64,000 nt of DNA from Melanopsichium pennsylvanicum (GCA_900208305.1 OAPG01000001.1:2108001-2172000), one strand, 5' to 3'. Shown: positions 10,372 to 22,537, counted from the first letter of the stretch. Numbers and translations are program-made. The notes: generated by a model from the sequence alone, not told the origin.

Positions 10372-13300
10372 ATGCCATCAGAAATCGACAGCCCAGCGCT
10401 GCCACCAACAGAAATCTCAGCAGCCGTCTCTTCACCTCCCATTGCCCTTCCGCCCGCAGGCCAAGATGGTCGCGATGCTCAGCGAGCTGTTGCTGGCCCC
10501 GTCCACGCAGATACAACCGCGGGCGCTGCTTCTATTCCGATCGCCTCTACAGAGCAAAGCCTAGCCAAGCAGCCCATGTCACAACGCCATCCATCCAACA
10601 CATTCTACCGATCATGTGAGATTTCTTTCATGGAACCCGTCGGATCCATGTCTATCAGTCCTGCCAATCGCGATGTGGTTCTAGCCGCACGCAAAGGTCT
10701 TTTCATCATCGATCTCGAAGACCCTTTCGCCCCGCCTCGATTCCTTGCCCATATGACAACATGGGAAGCAGTCGATATCCAATGGTCACCCCATCCAGCA
10801 AGAAGCAACTGGGTTGCCAGCACCTCCAACCAGAAACTGCTCATCTGGAATCTCGATCGGCCAGGGGACCCGCGCGCAGCCCCCCCTCTCACAAGAATGC
10901 TGCATCGCGGGTCGATACATAGCACCTCCAGCCCCGCCATGCCTACCAACTCACACTTTGCTACACAACGTAGCAGCGCTTATCAAAGCATCTACAACAG
11001 CCACAGCTTGCTCTCAGGCGTCACTGGAGGCACTCGCAGTGGCGCCGGTGCCGTTTCTGCTGGATCACCTTATGCCGAGACACCGCTATCTGCTACCTCG
11101 CCCATGCAGCTTGCCGTACCGAGATCGTCCGCCATAGAACATGTTCTGCACGCACATACTCGAGCTATTACGGATATCAATTGGTCGCCCTTTCATCCCG
11201 AGATCGTCGCATCAAGTTCGATCGACACGTGGACTTGGGTCTGGGATCTTCGCATGAGCGGAACCGGCAATGGTGGAGCAAGGCGGAAGCCAGCACAAGG
11301 CTACTCCGCTTGGAATGCAGCTGTGACTCAAGTCAAGTTCAACCGAGCTAGTGAGCACAGGCTTGCCTCGACTTGCGATAACAAGGTGCTGATTTGGGAT
11401 GACCGCAAAGGGTCACTGCCACTTGCAACAATCGAAGCTCACGAGAGTAAGATCTACGGTATCGACTGGAGTCGAGACACAAGTCTAGGCCTGGACAGAC
11501 TAGTAACGTGCTCACTGGACAGGACGGTGAAATTCTGGAATCTTGCCTCGGATACTTCGCAAGCGGCGATTGGGGCTAGGGAGCTTGTCACGGAGGCAGA
11601 GTCGATTATCGAGACACGCACACCCATGTGGCGAGCTCGTTACCTTCCCTTTGGTAACGGCGTCATGACCTTGCCACAGCGCGGAGATACCACTTTGAGC
11701 ATGTGGTCCAAAGATCAGCCGGAGGAGCCACAGGCTACGTTTGCTGGCCACACGGATATTGTCAAGGAGTACCTCTTCCGTACAAAGGGCGGACAAGATA
11801 AAGAGAGCGACGACCGACAATTTCAGCTCATCACCTGGTCGAAAGATCAGACGCTCCGTCTCTGGCCCGTCAGCGACGAACAAGCACGCAAGGTTGGCCA
11901 CAAACCCGGCGGGCCTATCCGGATGCTGCTCACTCGTGCCAACGCACCCAACATTTCGTATCGCGATCCGCCGCTTTCACTCCCACCAGGTGGCGAAGGT
12001 GCAGCCATGATGGCCAGTCAAGCATCGGCCAGCAACATCTCAACATCCTCCATCCTTCCGCCGGAACACGCCACGAGATCGCTCCTTAGCGGCAAGGGAA
12101 GTGGAAGCAAGATCCAAGCCACCTCGCCTTACAGCTCCTCTATGTCTGGGTTCCAGAACGTCATTCGTGATGGACGGACAAGCCCACTGGTACCCTTTGC
12201 TACTAGTGCAGGTAAGAGGAGCCTGCATCATAGTTCCAGCCACGGTGACCTTGGTTCCGAGCTCCATCCTCTTTCACATAGCCCGAGAGATACCTTCCCG
12301 CGATCGTGGGGTCGCGTGGAAGGCCAGCAGTTTTCAGGAAGCGCCTTTGGACGTACGTATGCAAGTCAGTTGGCGCGGTCACTGCCGAAGCAAGCTGGTG
12401 AAGATCACGCCAATCGATTCGGCACATCACATCGCAGTTCCAAGTATGGCGGTGGCAGTGTGTCTCAACATAGTGGTGGGCACAGTGCGTTCAAGGTTCC
12501 GGCGAATCGGCGTGGGAAAACAGTGTCGGGATCGGCAGCAGGTGGAAAGCAAAAGTCAGCAAATCCGCATCAATCTTCAGGTCGACCATTGCCGATTCAA
12601 GAAGAGCGCAACGGTGTAGAGAAGCACTCAGGCAAGCTCGGAGACAGGAAGGAGAAAGACAGAGCGGCAAAGAAGGAGGAACGGCGCAAGTTGGCCAAAG
12701 CGACGGACCCACGTACAACTAAAGGAGCAGTTGGTGCAGCGATGCGGCTTGACCGAGGTCGAGCTGCCGCACCGACTGTGGACCCAATCGAATGGATTGC
12801 CAACGTACGTTTGGAGAAGGAGACCGCTGATCACGAAGAACAGACGGGTGGAGAGACGAGTAATGCTCGTGATCTCGACGGCATGGATCCGTCTCGTTTG
12901 ACCATCAGCAAGGTTGCTGGTGCGGGAGTCGCCTTTGGTCAAGGTCTCACGACCGAAGATGATACAGATGCAGAGGCGGGATTCACAGCGCAAGGATTGG
13001 GCGACGAGATCATCGGTATCAACCGCAAACTGCCGCGCGTCGTGTTTGAAAAGGTGGAGCTCACCGGTCGGATGTGCGTTCTAACCATGTATGGACCTTG
13101 GGCTGACCACGAACCAGCTTTCCTGCGAATCAAGATCAAGTTCCCGGCGAGCTATCCAAAACGTCCACCGCACTTTGATCTGGAGAAGAATGCCAACATC
13201 AGTCTGAAAACGCGCGCTTACCTGCTTCGAGGGCTGTGCAGGCTCTCGACCAAGGCGGCCAAGATGGGAAGGCCGTGTCTGGAGATCTGTTCGCGATTTC

Positions 13301-14406
13301 TGATCGGAGAGCCGATCAAGTCGCTCGATGGAGACGATCATGATCGTGGAAAAGATGATGAGGGGGATGTTGATCTTAGTAGCAACAGGGTTGGAGGGTC
13401 AATTGCCTCGGACACGGATCCGGATTCGGATTCAGATCATGGAATGTTGGCTTTCCGACCAGCACGTACAACCATCAGTCCGGGTGAAGCTCAGATGAAA
13501 CTCAAAATGTCAGCAAGGCGCATGGGAGCCAGCTTCGGTCCGAACCACCAACTAGTGGTCTTTGGCGGATCCCTCAATCATTATCCACAGTCTTCGCGCA
13601 ACTCGTCTCGTCACCATTCGCGCCAAGCCTCAAGGTCGGCATCACAAGCACCACCAACCGCAGATGCGAGGAGCAAGTCGGTCTCGGCGCTTGCACGTGG
13701 CAAATCTGGCTCCAGGCCGGTTACTTCGGGTACGCAAGACGCTGACAGCGAAGGGGCTGGTGGGCTGGACAGGAATCCAGGATGGCGTAACGGGAAGGAG
13801 AGAGAGGCGGATGAGAGGGGAGAAGAGTCGCGATTCTTGCGCTCATACACGGCTTTGTCCAATGCAATGTCTTCCCTGGCTCATTATTCGAGGACAGCAA
13901 GCCAAGGTGTATCGACAGGGTACTCAGTGAGGGACTCTGATGTTGTACAATTGATGAGCACAGATTTCTTTGCGAGGAGGTTATTGAGGAAGAAAGACTT
14001 TTTCGACATTTTTGGAAGTACCGCGGATTGTGACGCTGGCGAGGCAAAAGGGAATGGAGGCACGCAAACGCCAAATGGAAAATATAGTTTTGCGGCGAGG
14101 CAGAAAGCGCGACAACGTTCGAGATTCTATAGTGGAAGTGGCGCTTCGACCCCCGGTGCAACGCGCAACGGTGGAGGGAACGGCGGTGGTGGAAGAGGGA
14201 TTGAGGAAGACGAAGGTGGTTCGGCAGACGAGGCGAGGGGTGGTGGGGCCAACCTTGCACACCATGCGGATCTGCTCGGTTCGTTGCCGGCCCCAGCGGC
14301 GTTGCTGGCCATCGGTAAATTAAAAGAGACACAGAGGAGGAGGCAGATTGGACTGGTGACCATCTATCAATTTGTGGAGACGGTCGATGGCGAGGGTACA
14401 TGGTGA
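10372..14406 (+). CDS. SEA3: WD40-RWD protein, WDR59/Sea3 (Mtc5) type GATOR2/SEA complex subunit
   Basis: A 1344-residue single-exon protein. WD40 repeats occupy about residues 85-510 (for example WVASTSNQKLLIWNLDRP, HEILVASSSIDT-like repeats, LVTCSLDRTVKFWNL). A long disordered linker follows, then an RWD domain near 875-985 (VVFEKVELTGRMCVLTMYG, with FPASYPKRPPHF). This order is that of WDR59/Sea3, which in the SEAC/GATOR2 complex on the vacuole or lysosome passes amino-acid status to TORC1. A conserved-looking helical segment (QLMSTDFFARRLLRKKDFFD) lies near 1185-1210. The protein ends in GLVTIYQFVETVDGEGTW with no Cys/His RING-type zinc module, which WDR59 and Sea3 usually carry at the C-terminus. 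The downstream 400 bp do not encode one in any frame. The start is the first ATG of the frame. Other WD40-RWD proteins are the main alternative. Confidence 0.82.
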   Translation: MPSEIDSPALPPTEISAAVSSPPIALPPAGQDGRDAQRAVAGPVHADTTAGAASIPIASTEQSLAKQPMSQRHPSNTFYRSCEISFMEPVGSMSISPANRDVVLAARKGLFIIDLEDPFAPPRFLAHMTTWEAVDIQWSPHPARSNWVASTSNQKLLIWNLDRPGDPRAAPPLTRMLHRGSIHSTSSPAMPTNSHFATQRSSAYQSIYNSHSLLSGVTGGTRSGAGAVSAGSPYAETPLSATSPMQLAVPRSSAIEHVLHAHTRAITDINWSPFHPEIVASSSIDTWTWVWDLRMSGTGNGGARRKPAQGYSAWNAAVTQVKFNRASEHRLASTCDNKVLIWDDRKGSLPLATIEAHESKIYGIDWSRDTSLGLDRLVTCSLDRTVKFWNLASDTSQAAIGARELVTEAESIIETRTPMWRARYLPFGNGVMTLPQRGDTTLSMWSKDQPEEPQATFAGHTDIVKEYLFRTKGGQDKESDDRQFQLITWSKDQTLRLWPVSDEQARKVGHKPGGPIRMLLTRANAPNISYRDPPLSLPPGGEGAAMMASQASASNISTSSILPPEHATRSLLSGKGSGSKIQATSPYSSSMSGFQNVIRDGRTSPLVPFATSAGKRSLHHSSSHGDLGSELHPLSHSPRDTFPRSWGRVEGQQFSGSAFGRTYASQLARSLPKQAGEDHANRFGTSHRSSKYGGGSVSQHSGGHSAFKVPANRRGKTVSGSAAGGKQKSANPHQSSGRPLPIQEERNGVEKHSGKLGDRKEKDRAAKKEERRKLAKATDPRTTKGAVGAAMRLDRGRAAAPTVDPIEWIANVRLEKETADHEEQTGGETSNARDLDGMDPSRLTISKVAGAGVAFGQGLTTEDDTDAEAGFTAQGLGDEIIGINRKLPRVVFEKVELTGRMCVLTMYGPWADHEPAFLRIKIKFPASYPKRPPHFDLEKNANISLKTRAYLLRGLCRLSTKAAKMGRPCLEICSRFLIGEPIKSLDGDDHDRGKDDEGDVDLSSNRVGGSIASDTDPDSDSDHGMLAFRPARTTISPGEAQMKLKMSARRMGASFGPNHQLVVFGGSLNHYPQSSRNSSRHHSRQASRSASQAPPTADARSKSVSALARGKSGSRPVTSGTQDADSEGAGGLDRNPGWRNGKEREADERGEESRFLRSYTALSNAMSSLAHYSRTASQGVSTGYSVRDSDVVQLMSTDFFARRLLRKKDFFDIFGSTADCDAGEAKGNGGTQTPNGKYSFAARQKARQRSRFYSGSGASTPGATRNGGGNGGGGRGIEEDEGGSADEARGGGANLAHHADLLGSLPAPAALLAIGKLKETQRRRQIGLVTIYQFVETVDGEGTW

Positions 14407-15420
14407 CCAGAAGTGTCTTTATGCTTCGAGATTGTTGATTCCACGTTACAACTCCTGCAAAGGGAACTGTGTCTAGTCATCATGGTCGATCGAAGTCATA
14501 TTTTATTATTATGCAAAGCATGCATGTGAATCACAATGTCTGGCATCGATTGTGAGATCAATAGTAAGAATTGGTGCACTTGATGATGTTACAGAACTTG
14601 GCGATCTGGATGGTTTAAGCGTGGCCTGGAGGTGTGCAAGGGTTCTACGGTCTAGACTTTGTGCAAAACCGACACCAGGATGCGGACCACGTGCAAGCAC
14701 TACGTGAGCTTGTATTGAGATACAACTCAGACAGCGGAGAGGGCAAACTAACGAGCTGCTACATCACCATGCGGCATTCTGAAGAGTTCATTATTTGTCA
14801 AGAGTGGCATAATATCTGAGAAGGGCGACACATACTCGACTGTAATCGCGCTGCTCTTTCATTGGCTTTGAAAGCAGACGGAAAACGTTTGTTTTGGCGC
14901 GTGACGTTGGCAGAACAGCCTACGACTGACCGCAAATAGAAATTGCTCGCGACAAACTTGCGCCTTTGTCAATCCAACTTTCAGCTTCAATGAGCAATAA
15001 TGTAGTCAGTCGGCTTGAAGGCTTTGTAACAGACAGAAAATCTCGGTGCACGTTTGTTTCAACATGATTGTTCAAGTCTGGAAGAATCGTGCCAAACACG
15101 GTGGAATAGGAATTCGGGTGATGGATGTTGATCATCGACATTTATGCAGTTTTATCTTAAGATAGGTTTCCCTAAGCTCTCTGTTCGGTCTTCCTTCCCC
15201 TGTCGGATAATTGAGACACCGCTTGTCGTCTTGAAGCTCCGCTGTGCACGGGTGAGGCACACCTTGAGTGCTATCCCACTGCTATCAATTCTGACTCGAT
15301 TCGGCAAATAAAAGTGCAGCGCTCAGACGCCGTTGCACGAGGTCGCAGGAGGAGGAGGAGGAGTGTTGTCCTCATTCGGCTGTTTGCAATCCAGGAACAA
15401 TCAGCGTTCTGAAAAGGAGT

Positions 15421-15422
<2 letters not shown>

Positions 15423-15458
<36 letters not shown>

Positions 15459-15468
15459 CTTTTTCTCG
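15423..15468. repeat. T46 homopolymer
   Basis: An unbroken run of 46 T, followed after one C by five more. It is one of several long A/T homopolymers in the non-coding parts of this window. Confidence 0.95.
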
Positions 15469-16043
15469 GTTCCTGAGACTCAATATCACACAATTTAAGG
15501 TCATCAACCGGCTCGCTCGCAGAGGTGCGTGTACAGGATCCAGTCACCGGAAACAAAGTGTGCTGTACCGTTTCCACTCTTTGTATAGTAAATGTTATTA
15601 CCATATCAGGTGAAAGAGAATAATGATAATAACTAAATGATGCAAGTCGGCTCCATTGTGACTGCGAATGGGATTTCAGGTTTCATCTGCTGTTAGCGCG
15701 CCTCGCGTAGTCGATCACAATGGCGCATAACGGGATTGAAACCAAACACCGTGGTACGCGAGTATATTGGCTGCAGCTCCCTCACCTCTTTGTTTGATTT
15801 GTTCACAAGCAAGTTCATGACTGGTTTATAGTGGACCAATTGGCGGTTGGTAATGTATGTTGAGGTAATGAGGATAATGTGAGCTTTGTAGAGTAGCTCT
15901 CCCACTCGGCAGTATGGCAGCGCAGTCTATCATCCTTTATCGTGATCATAAGATTGGACCAAGATGATGATAAAACAACAATCCGGATGGCATTAGTGGC
16001 TGGTAAATAGACCGGAATCAATATGGAGGATTGAAAGAAGCAG

Positions 16044-16082
16044 CCCACATAGTGGACCCACATAGTGGACCCACATAGTGGA
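16044..16082. repeat. 3 x 13 bp tandem repeat
   Basis: Three perfect head-to-tail copies of CCCACATAGTGGA. The unit contains CCACATAGTGG, a near-palindrome, so each copy can pair with itself. No flanking gene explains it. Confidence 0.95.
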
Positions 16083-16730
16083 ATGAAAGCGCAACTATGT
16101 TGGTGTCAAGTTTAGCGCGTGCAGCCCAGACGCCAAGTGGGCAATATGCGTTATGGCAGCTTCTGAGAAAGGCTTGATTGAGATCGTCTTAGAGTACTTG
16201 GGGGGTTGTTTTTTTGTAGAGCGTTTGGCAACTCGGATCCGAAGTTTGGTTTTGGTCACAATCAATTGCTGCTTCCGGGGCAACTGCGACCATTGCGACA
16301 TCAAGATGAATATTGACAACGTGAAGGAGAAAGTGTTGTTTTTTCCCAAGGTGAAAAAACATCACCAGGCGGCTACTGCAATTGAATGTGCCGCTTGCAG
16401 ATCGTATGTGCTTGATTCGGGAAAGAAAAAAAAAAAAGAAAAGAAAAAAAAAAAGAAAAAACTTCTGGCATGGGACACATGAATCAATGGACCTTACAGT
16501 AAATTTTTGAGGTTCCGGATTGGCCGCTGTGCTTCTGAAATCGTGAATGGAAAATGATTCGACCAGGATTTTGCTGAGCCTTAAATTTTCTTTTTCGAAC
16601 AAAGTCGCAAGTCCAACACTGTTCTACCTTTTTCAGGCTGCTCCTAATTTACTCCAATCACTCTGCTACCGTAGCGTATATTGCAATTTATTTAGTATTA
16701 ATTTAGTTGTTAATTTTGTGCCGGACAAAT

Positions 16731-16832
16731 CGTATCGTAATTTATCGTAATTTATCGTAATTTATCGTAATTTATCGTAATTTATCGCATCGTATCGTAT
16801 CGTATCGTATCGTAATTTATCGTATCGTATCG
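16731..16832. repeat. Microsatellite of CGTAATTTAT and CGTAT units
   Basis: About 100 bp built from CGTAATTTAT (about five copies in a row) changing to runs of CGTAT with one more CGTAATTTAT inside. The two units share CGTA, so the array looks grown by slippage and internal exchange. Confidence 0.95.
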
Positions 16833-17373
16833 TCACTCACTTGTCACCCACATTAGCACATGCACCCACGATTCAAGTCATTGAGCAAGTTTCGGCTGTT
16901 TTGAAAATTCAACAACTCCGCTCCGCTGTTGGCTGCCCCCTCGCACTCTCGCAGTCGCCGCCCACAGCTTTGACCAGATTTTGATCCGTTCATACAGCCG
17001 CCTCTCTGCGTGTCTCATCTATACACCTCTCTTGCGGTTGATTCGACAACTCCATACTTATTCCATCCTAATTCCTAGCTTCGTAGCTTCGCTAGCTTCG
17101 GCTTGGGCCTCCATCTTCGTTCGCTCCCTCTATCATCTTATCCTATCATCAGCTGCCGTTGCTACTCTGTCCGCCCGCCCGCGTCTCGGCTCGCATTAGC
17201 AACACGGGTCCTTTCGGCCTTCTATCCCAACTGCGGCTGCCTTCATCCTCACCCTCTCCCAACCTTGAACACGCTCAAATCTCTAATTTTGAGCACCAGG
17301 CCACGCCAACTCTTGTTCACCCGACCATCTTGACTTTCATTCACACACTCTCTCAAACCTATCGACGTACGCA

Positions 17374-17407
17374 CCACATACGCACGACAGCCACATACGC
17401 ACGACAG
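17374..17407. repeat. 2 x 17 bp direct repeat in the gpa3 upstream region
   Basis: Two adjacent copies of CCACATACGCACGACAG about 0.8 kb before the gpa3 start codon. Confidence 0.9.
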
Positions 17408-18179
17408 CCAAATTCGCCGTGATCCTCACCATCTCAGCTATCCCAATCGAGTCCCTGAGATCGACTGCTTTTCCCCGCCAATCCTCCTTTGCACAATTCG
17501 CCATCAGAGTCTGACCTCTATCCAACCCGTCCGTAACAAGACTGCCAGCCGTATCAACTGCAGACGCACCCAACTCCTCAATCGTTTCAACGGATCTCCG
17601 GCCTCTGACCGTACAAGGTCCCTGTCACCTAACCTCGTAACGAGCGAGACCTGCCAAACCTGCACCTCATTGCCAATTTTGTGTGCACCCTACGACACGA
17701 TACGACACGCTCTCGCGCTCTGCACTTCAGATCTCCCGCTTCATTGCTCAGAGCCCTCTGCTGTGGCATCCGCATCCGCCGATTGCGCAGCTCTGCATTT
17801 GAGCGCCTGCGGCGTACACCACTGTTTTCTCGCGACAACAATCATCCTGTTGATCAGACACACGTGATTTGGTTGAGGGTTGGCTTCTAATTAGCTTGCT
17901 CAAAGAGTCACGCTTGCGGTGCATAACAACAACAGCTTTGACGGTCACATTGAACCGCACAGATAGAGTTCAGCACTGGCTTCTCTCAAACTCCATGGCC
18001 CACGCCGCAGTACCGCAAAATCTTTCAAGAATCACGTTGTCCCGCACTCGACTAGGCCAAGCGTTCTGTTAGTCTCTTTATAGCCTAAGTCGGGCTCCAG
18101 AGAGTATTACTCTTCGCCAACGCTCTATATCTTTGTCGCTCAACATTGAGGATTCAATCGAGTCCAAACCACAGCCAAA

Positions 18180-19244
18180 ATGGGGAATTGCCTCTCTTCA
18201 ACAGACCAGAAAGAGGCCAAGGACAGGAGTGTCGCCATTGACAAGCAGATCGAAGAAGACAGTCGTAAATTTAAGAAAGAATGCAAGATCCTCCTTCTCG
18301 GATCAGGCGAGTCTGGCAAATCGACTATTGTCAAGCAGATGAAGATTATCCATCAGAATGGGTATACCAAGGACGAGCTCTTACTATACCGCCTTACCGT
18401 CATAAAGAATTTGGTGGATTCGGCACAAGCCATTGTGCTCGCATTGCGCAAGTTCAAGATGGAACCCGAGATGCCAGAAAATCGCGAGAACGTCGATGCC
18501 ATCTTGCAATATCGCATAGATGCTGATCCTGGGGCAACACTGGATCACGCCATGGCCAGGAAGGTCGACTCGCTATGGAAAGACCCCATCATCCCCGCCA
18601 TCATGGAGCGCAGCAGCGAATTCTACCTCATGGATAGTGCAACATACTTCTTTGACAATGTCAACCGCATAGGTCAGCCCGACTACGTTCCAGACGAGAA
18701 CGACGTGCTTCGCGCTCGTTCCAAAACAACAGGAATCAGCGAAACGCGTTTCAACATGGGCCAGCTTTCAATACACCTCTTCGACGTGGGTGGACAGCGT
18801 TCGGAACGTAAAAAGTGGATTCACTGCTTCGAAGCGGTCACATCCATCATTTTTTGCGTCGCATTGAGCGAATACGACCAGGTCTTGCTCGAAGAGAGCG
18901 GTCAAAATCGTATGGCAGAGTCGCTCGTGCTATTCGAGTCAGTGGTCAATAGTCGATGGTTCCTTCGAACTTCTGTTATTCTCTTTCTAAACAAGATTGA
19001 TATCTTTAAGCAAAAGATCCCAAAACAACCGCTCTCAAAGTACTTTCCAGAATACAGCGGTGGTCCCGATATTAACAAGGCTGCAAAGTACATTCTCTGG
19101 CGATTTACACAAACCAATCGAGCTCGCCTGAGCATCTACCCGCACTTGACGCAGGCTACTGACACCAGCAACATCCGCCTCGTCTTTGCGGCGGTGAAGG
19201 AGACGATTCTTACCAATGCACTCAAAGATAGCGGTATCCTGTGA
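18180..19244 (+). CDS. gpa3: Heterotrimeric G-protein alpha subunit Gpa3
   Basis: A 354-residue G-alpha protein, the normal family length. All nucleotide-binding elements are present: P-loop GSGESGKST near 41-49, switch I with the conserved Arg in [16 protein letters not shown] in switch II, FLNKID, and TQATDT. The N-terminus MGNC carries the myristoylation glycine and palmitoylation cysteine, which place it on the plasma membrane. The C-terminal Gly-Ile-Leu lacks the cysteine used by pertussis toxin. The sequence reads as the smut Gpa3, which activates adenylate cyclase and is needed for the pheromone response and filamentous or pathogenic development in Ustilago maydis (established knowledge). 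No introns; ATG context CAAAATGGG. Confidence 0.96.
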   Translation: MGNCLSSTDQKEAKDRSVAIDKQIEEDSRKFKKECKILLLGSGESGKSTIVKQMKIIHQNGYTKDELLLYRLTVIKNLVDSAQAIVLALRKFKMEPEMPENRENVDAILQYRIDADPGATLDHAMARKVDSLWKDPIIPAIMERSSEFYLMDSATYFFDNVNRIGQPDYVPDENDVLRARSKTTGISETRFNMGQLSIHLFDVGGQRSERKKWIHCFEAVTSIIFCVALSEYDQVLLEESGQNRMAESLVLFESVVNSRWFLRTSVILFLNKIDIFKQKIPKQPLSKYFPEYSGGPDINKAAKYILWRFTQTNRARLSIYPHLTQATDTSNIRLVFAAVKETILTNALKDSGIL

Positions 19245-19867
19245 TCCTGTTCATAACGATGCCTCAATGAGCTGGGTCAAAAGAGGGTCAACTAGCTATG
19301 CGAGGCAGAGATCGTGCCGACGTTATCGACACAGATCCAACACACGACCATTGCAGGCATCAGACTCTGCGTTGCATCAACAGGCTCGCAGACTCAGTCA
19401 TGCGACCGTTGGACTTTGGCGTCGGCCCTTCTGAGCAGCAGCTTTCTCCCTGCCTGAAGGCATTAGCGCACCCTCAAGTGTCTTGGTGCTGGTTTAGCAC
19501 CCCCAAACCTCAGCTCCTCTCAAAGCCAACGCTTGCCTACACACACACTCTCCCTTTTTTTTGCTCAACCTCGAGCTATGTGTGATTCAGCCTCGTTCAA
19601 TCTAATTTTTGCCTTTTGCTCGTTTCAACTTCGTTCACTTGTTTTAATGGAAAGCTCTTTTTTTTGTATCGTCCGCATCGAAATTCCTCCTTTTTTTCTC
19701 TCACACTCATTCTCACCCTCTTAGTCACTCACATACTCTCTCACTCACTCACACACACTCTCTCTCTCTCATTATCAGAGACAATTGCAGCAACATGTCA
19801 CCTTGATACCATGCTTTCAATGACTGTGGCTGTGGCTGTGCTTGGATCTGAATCGATGGAAGGGGGG

Positions 19868-19907
<40 letters not shown>

Positions 19908-22537
19908 AACTGCAACGGTACCCCATCACAGTACTCGATTCGCAGATGGGACGGGATGCGGTGCTTTGAAAGTTTTATGACCGCAGATGTAAACCAAAAG
20001 GCAAAGAGGATAAGCTGTGCAGGAAAACATTTGGTTCTTGATCGGGTCAAATTTTTTTGTGATCGAATGCACTAGTTTGATCAAGGTGTTGACAAGTATT
20101 ATGCAAGACGAGATTTGACTTGGGTGTATGGTTAGGTGTACGATTTCACAAGATTGATGAGGTTTGAGTAGAGATGCTATTGTTTGTTTCAAGGGATGGT
20201 GACTGGGTTTTTTTTGTTGAATTGACACTCAAAGCATGTGCTCAAGGCAGGAGACCTTTTCAGTATAGTATGTGATACAGTAAAGTATCTGACGGGCGGC
20301 GTATAAGCTGGAAAATCAGCAAAAAGTAACAGGGACACGAGCGTTGCTTACACACAAACACCCATTCACCCGCTCTCACAGCAAGTACCCCGCGAACAAC
20401 TTGACAATCATTCACAGTAGTGGAGCATCGCTTGGTACAACAAGAAAGCTTGACTCAATGGATGGCTCAGGAACCAACGACGACAGTGCGTCTGCTGACC
20501 AAATTAGCTGACCCAAGGTAAAACCGCTTTTCCCCACGTCGGGCTCGGATAGAAGCGGCGTATTAAGCGAAATGGACGAAAATGCGAAATGGTGGGATAA
20601 TGCAGACCGCAGCCATCTGTCATTCGACAGAACATGGCGTGGTGGGGTCAAGCTAAATAAGCGGACTTGACGGTCCGACACTATGATGTGGGTGCAATTG
20701 TGCCTTTTTCGTGCTAACAAAACTTACTGTAGCAGCAGCCACGACGTTATGCGTCTCTTGACAATACCGAGCTGCAAGAGCCAGCATTCTTGCAGACGTG
20801 CAGCTTTGCCAAATTTAGATTGCTAGCTTTACTCTTTTGGGTTCGTTACAAGCAGCTCTTGGAGGTAGCATGAGATTCTAATTATAATAAAAAAAGATGG
20901 TTTCACAGGGCGGGGGGTGCTGCTACACTTGCGACTTGATTCACAAGTGCCTGTTGAGATGTAATCAAGTGTACAGTACAGTGAATTTACGTTTACTGTA
21001 TACGAAGCCTGGATGTACCTAATAAACGGAACAAACCATGTACGTCGAACGTTGTACATCGCTTTCTTCAAGCATAAAATCCAACCAAATGGGGAGAACG
21101 ATGTTGCCAACCCTGTCAGATGTCCGAGGCGATTGGCGTACAGACCGAGAATCCAGTGCGGCATTTGCTGCAACAGAATGCCAAAAGACAAAAAAAAACA
21201 CCCCTTCTTGCCGCAATAAACTTCTCCAACTCCGCTCAATGTCGCACTCTTTCGTCATCCCAACCGCAGTTGAGCAGTGTTCGGAAGTGGATCTCCCGCT
21301 GCATATGTTGTTTGTGTGGCTCTTTTGGCGCTCAGCTTGAGCTTAGAGCATCGTTTTTTTTGCGGTAGATTTGACTCTGGATTGACCAGGATTTGGCTTG
21401 GAGAAAAACGTTGGCATCTGAAGATCGTCCTGTCTCATTCGGCGTCGGGAATGCCCCTTCCCTGGAGCACTTGTGCATCCTCCCGCCATTCGTTATCTTT
21501 GTTCCCACTTTGAAATCTAGCTTTAGCTTCGGCTAAGATGCTTTGAAAACATGGATCTTACGTGTTGTACTTTTCATGTTTGTTGCTCTGAGGAGCACGT
21601 TTTGATGTAGAGTTAGTTGTTCTTCTGTTGGCTTGTCGCTGCAAAACAGTTTTCATATCACCACCCAAGAGCCAGAGCCAATGCACAATCACTGGCATTG
21701 AGCATAGCAAGGTCGAGGAAAGGCTGGCTCGCACTACCGCCAAGCACAAACAGCGGCGACTCGCCTGTGCTTGAAGAGCACTGTTTTTTTACAATTTTCC
21801 TTTTTTTTTGCTCTGATTCGCTACGCCTCTTGCTTCTTGCCACCTGCCTATTTTGGTCTTTTTTTTTTTTTTTTTTTTTGATCAAACGTTCTGTTGAATT
21901 TTGAGTTAGATGGATGTGCTCTTGCACAATGCCCATCTGGCTGCCCCTTGCGTTTCCTAGCTGTGTATGTGACTAACGCTCTTTACTAGTCGCTACACGC
22001 TGTCGTTACATACGTAGCCAAGGAAACAGCACACCTTACCTTGTTCGCCTTGCGACTTGACCTTTTTCCACTCCCCTGGTCGCACCAGTTACCATCGTCT
22101 CGAGCTTTTGTCTTTCAGCCCTCCGACCTTCTGATAACCACCGTCATCTTCCATTCAGTATCTAACATTTCGACTGCGAACCTCACCTTTTCTTCAGCAC
22201 CTTTTCTTCAGCACATTAGCGTACAGAGTTCTGTTACCAGCTACGCCAAAGCTTTTCGACCTCCCAAGGCTTTCAGGCTACGTTCAACTACCTTGCCAAA
22301 CCTATTCGCATCGTAGTAAGCTTGATCTCCACCTCGTCTGCATTCAACCCTCTACACAACATCATTCTGCTTAGACAAATTTTCCAACATCTGGGCGCTG
22401 CACGACACCATCCACATCCGAATGCTTCTCACTTGCATCGATTCGTGCACTCAGCAGTCCGCTCCCACGGGCTTTTCTCTAAACCCCTTTCGTCGGCACG
22501 CTATCAATCTTCCCCACCCACCACCACAAACACTACT
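19245..22537. other. 3.3 kb intergenic region, no gene recognised
   Basis: It contains the gpa3 3' region, an A34 tract (19871-19904), a T21 tract (21859-21879) and a C/T-rich leader zone from about 22030 to the next gene. The longest open frame (minus, 20829-21239) has no recognisable content. A small imperfect direct repeat (CTTTTCTTCAGCAC) sits near 22187-22214. Confidence 0.5.
19871..19904. repeat. A34 homopolymer 3' of gpa3
   Basis: An unbroken run of 34 A, about 630 bp after the gpa3 stop codon, preceded by GGGGGGAGC. Confidence 0.95.

Larger units (their letters stand above)
14407..18179. other. 3.8 kb intergenic region with repeats; promoter and long leader of gpa3
   Basis: No gene recognised on either strand. 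It holds a T46 tract (15423-15468), an A/G-rich stretch (about 16425-16462), three short tandem repeats listed separately, and from about 16900 a C/T-rich zone typical of a fungal transcription start region and leader. The last kilobase before the gpa3 ATG has many short open frames and could be a long or spliced 5' UTR. Confidence 0.5.

Noticed and set aside
16044..16832. CRISPR-like repeats
   Set aside because: The units are contiguous tandem or microsatellite repeats without spacers, in a eukaryotic genome.
20829..21239. 136-codon minus frame
   Set aside because: A/T-rich non-coding character and no similarity recognised.
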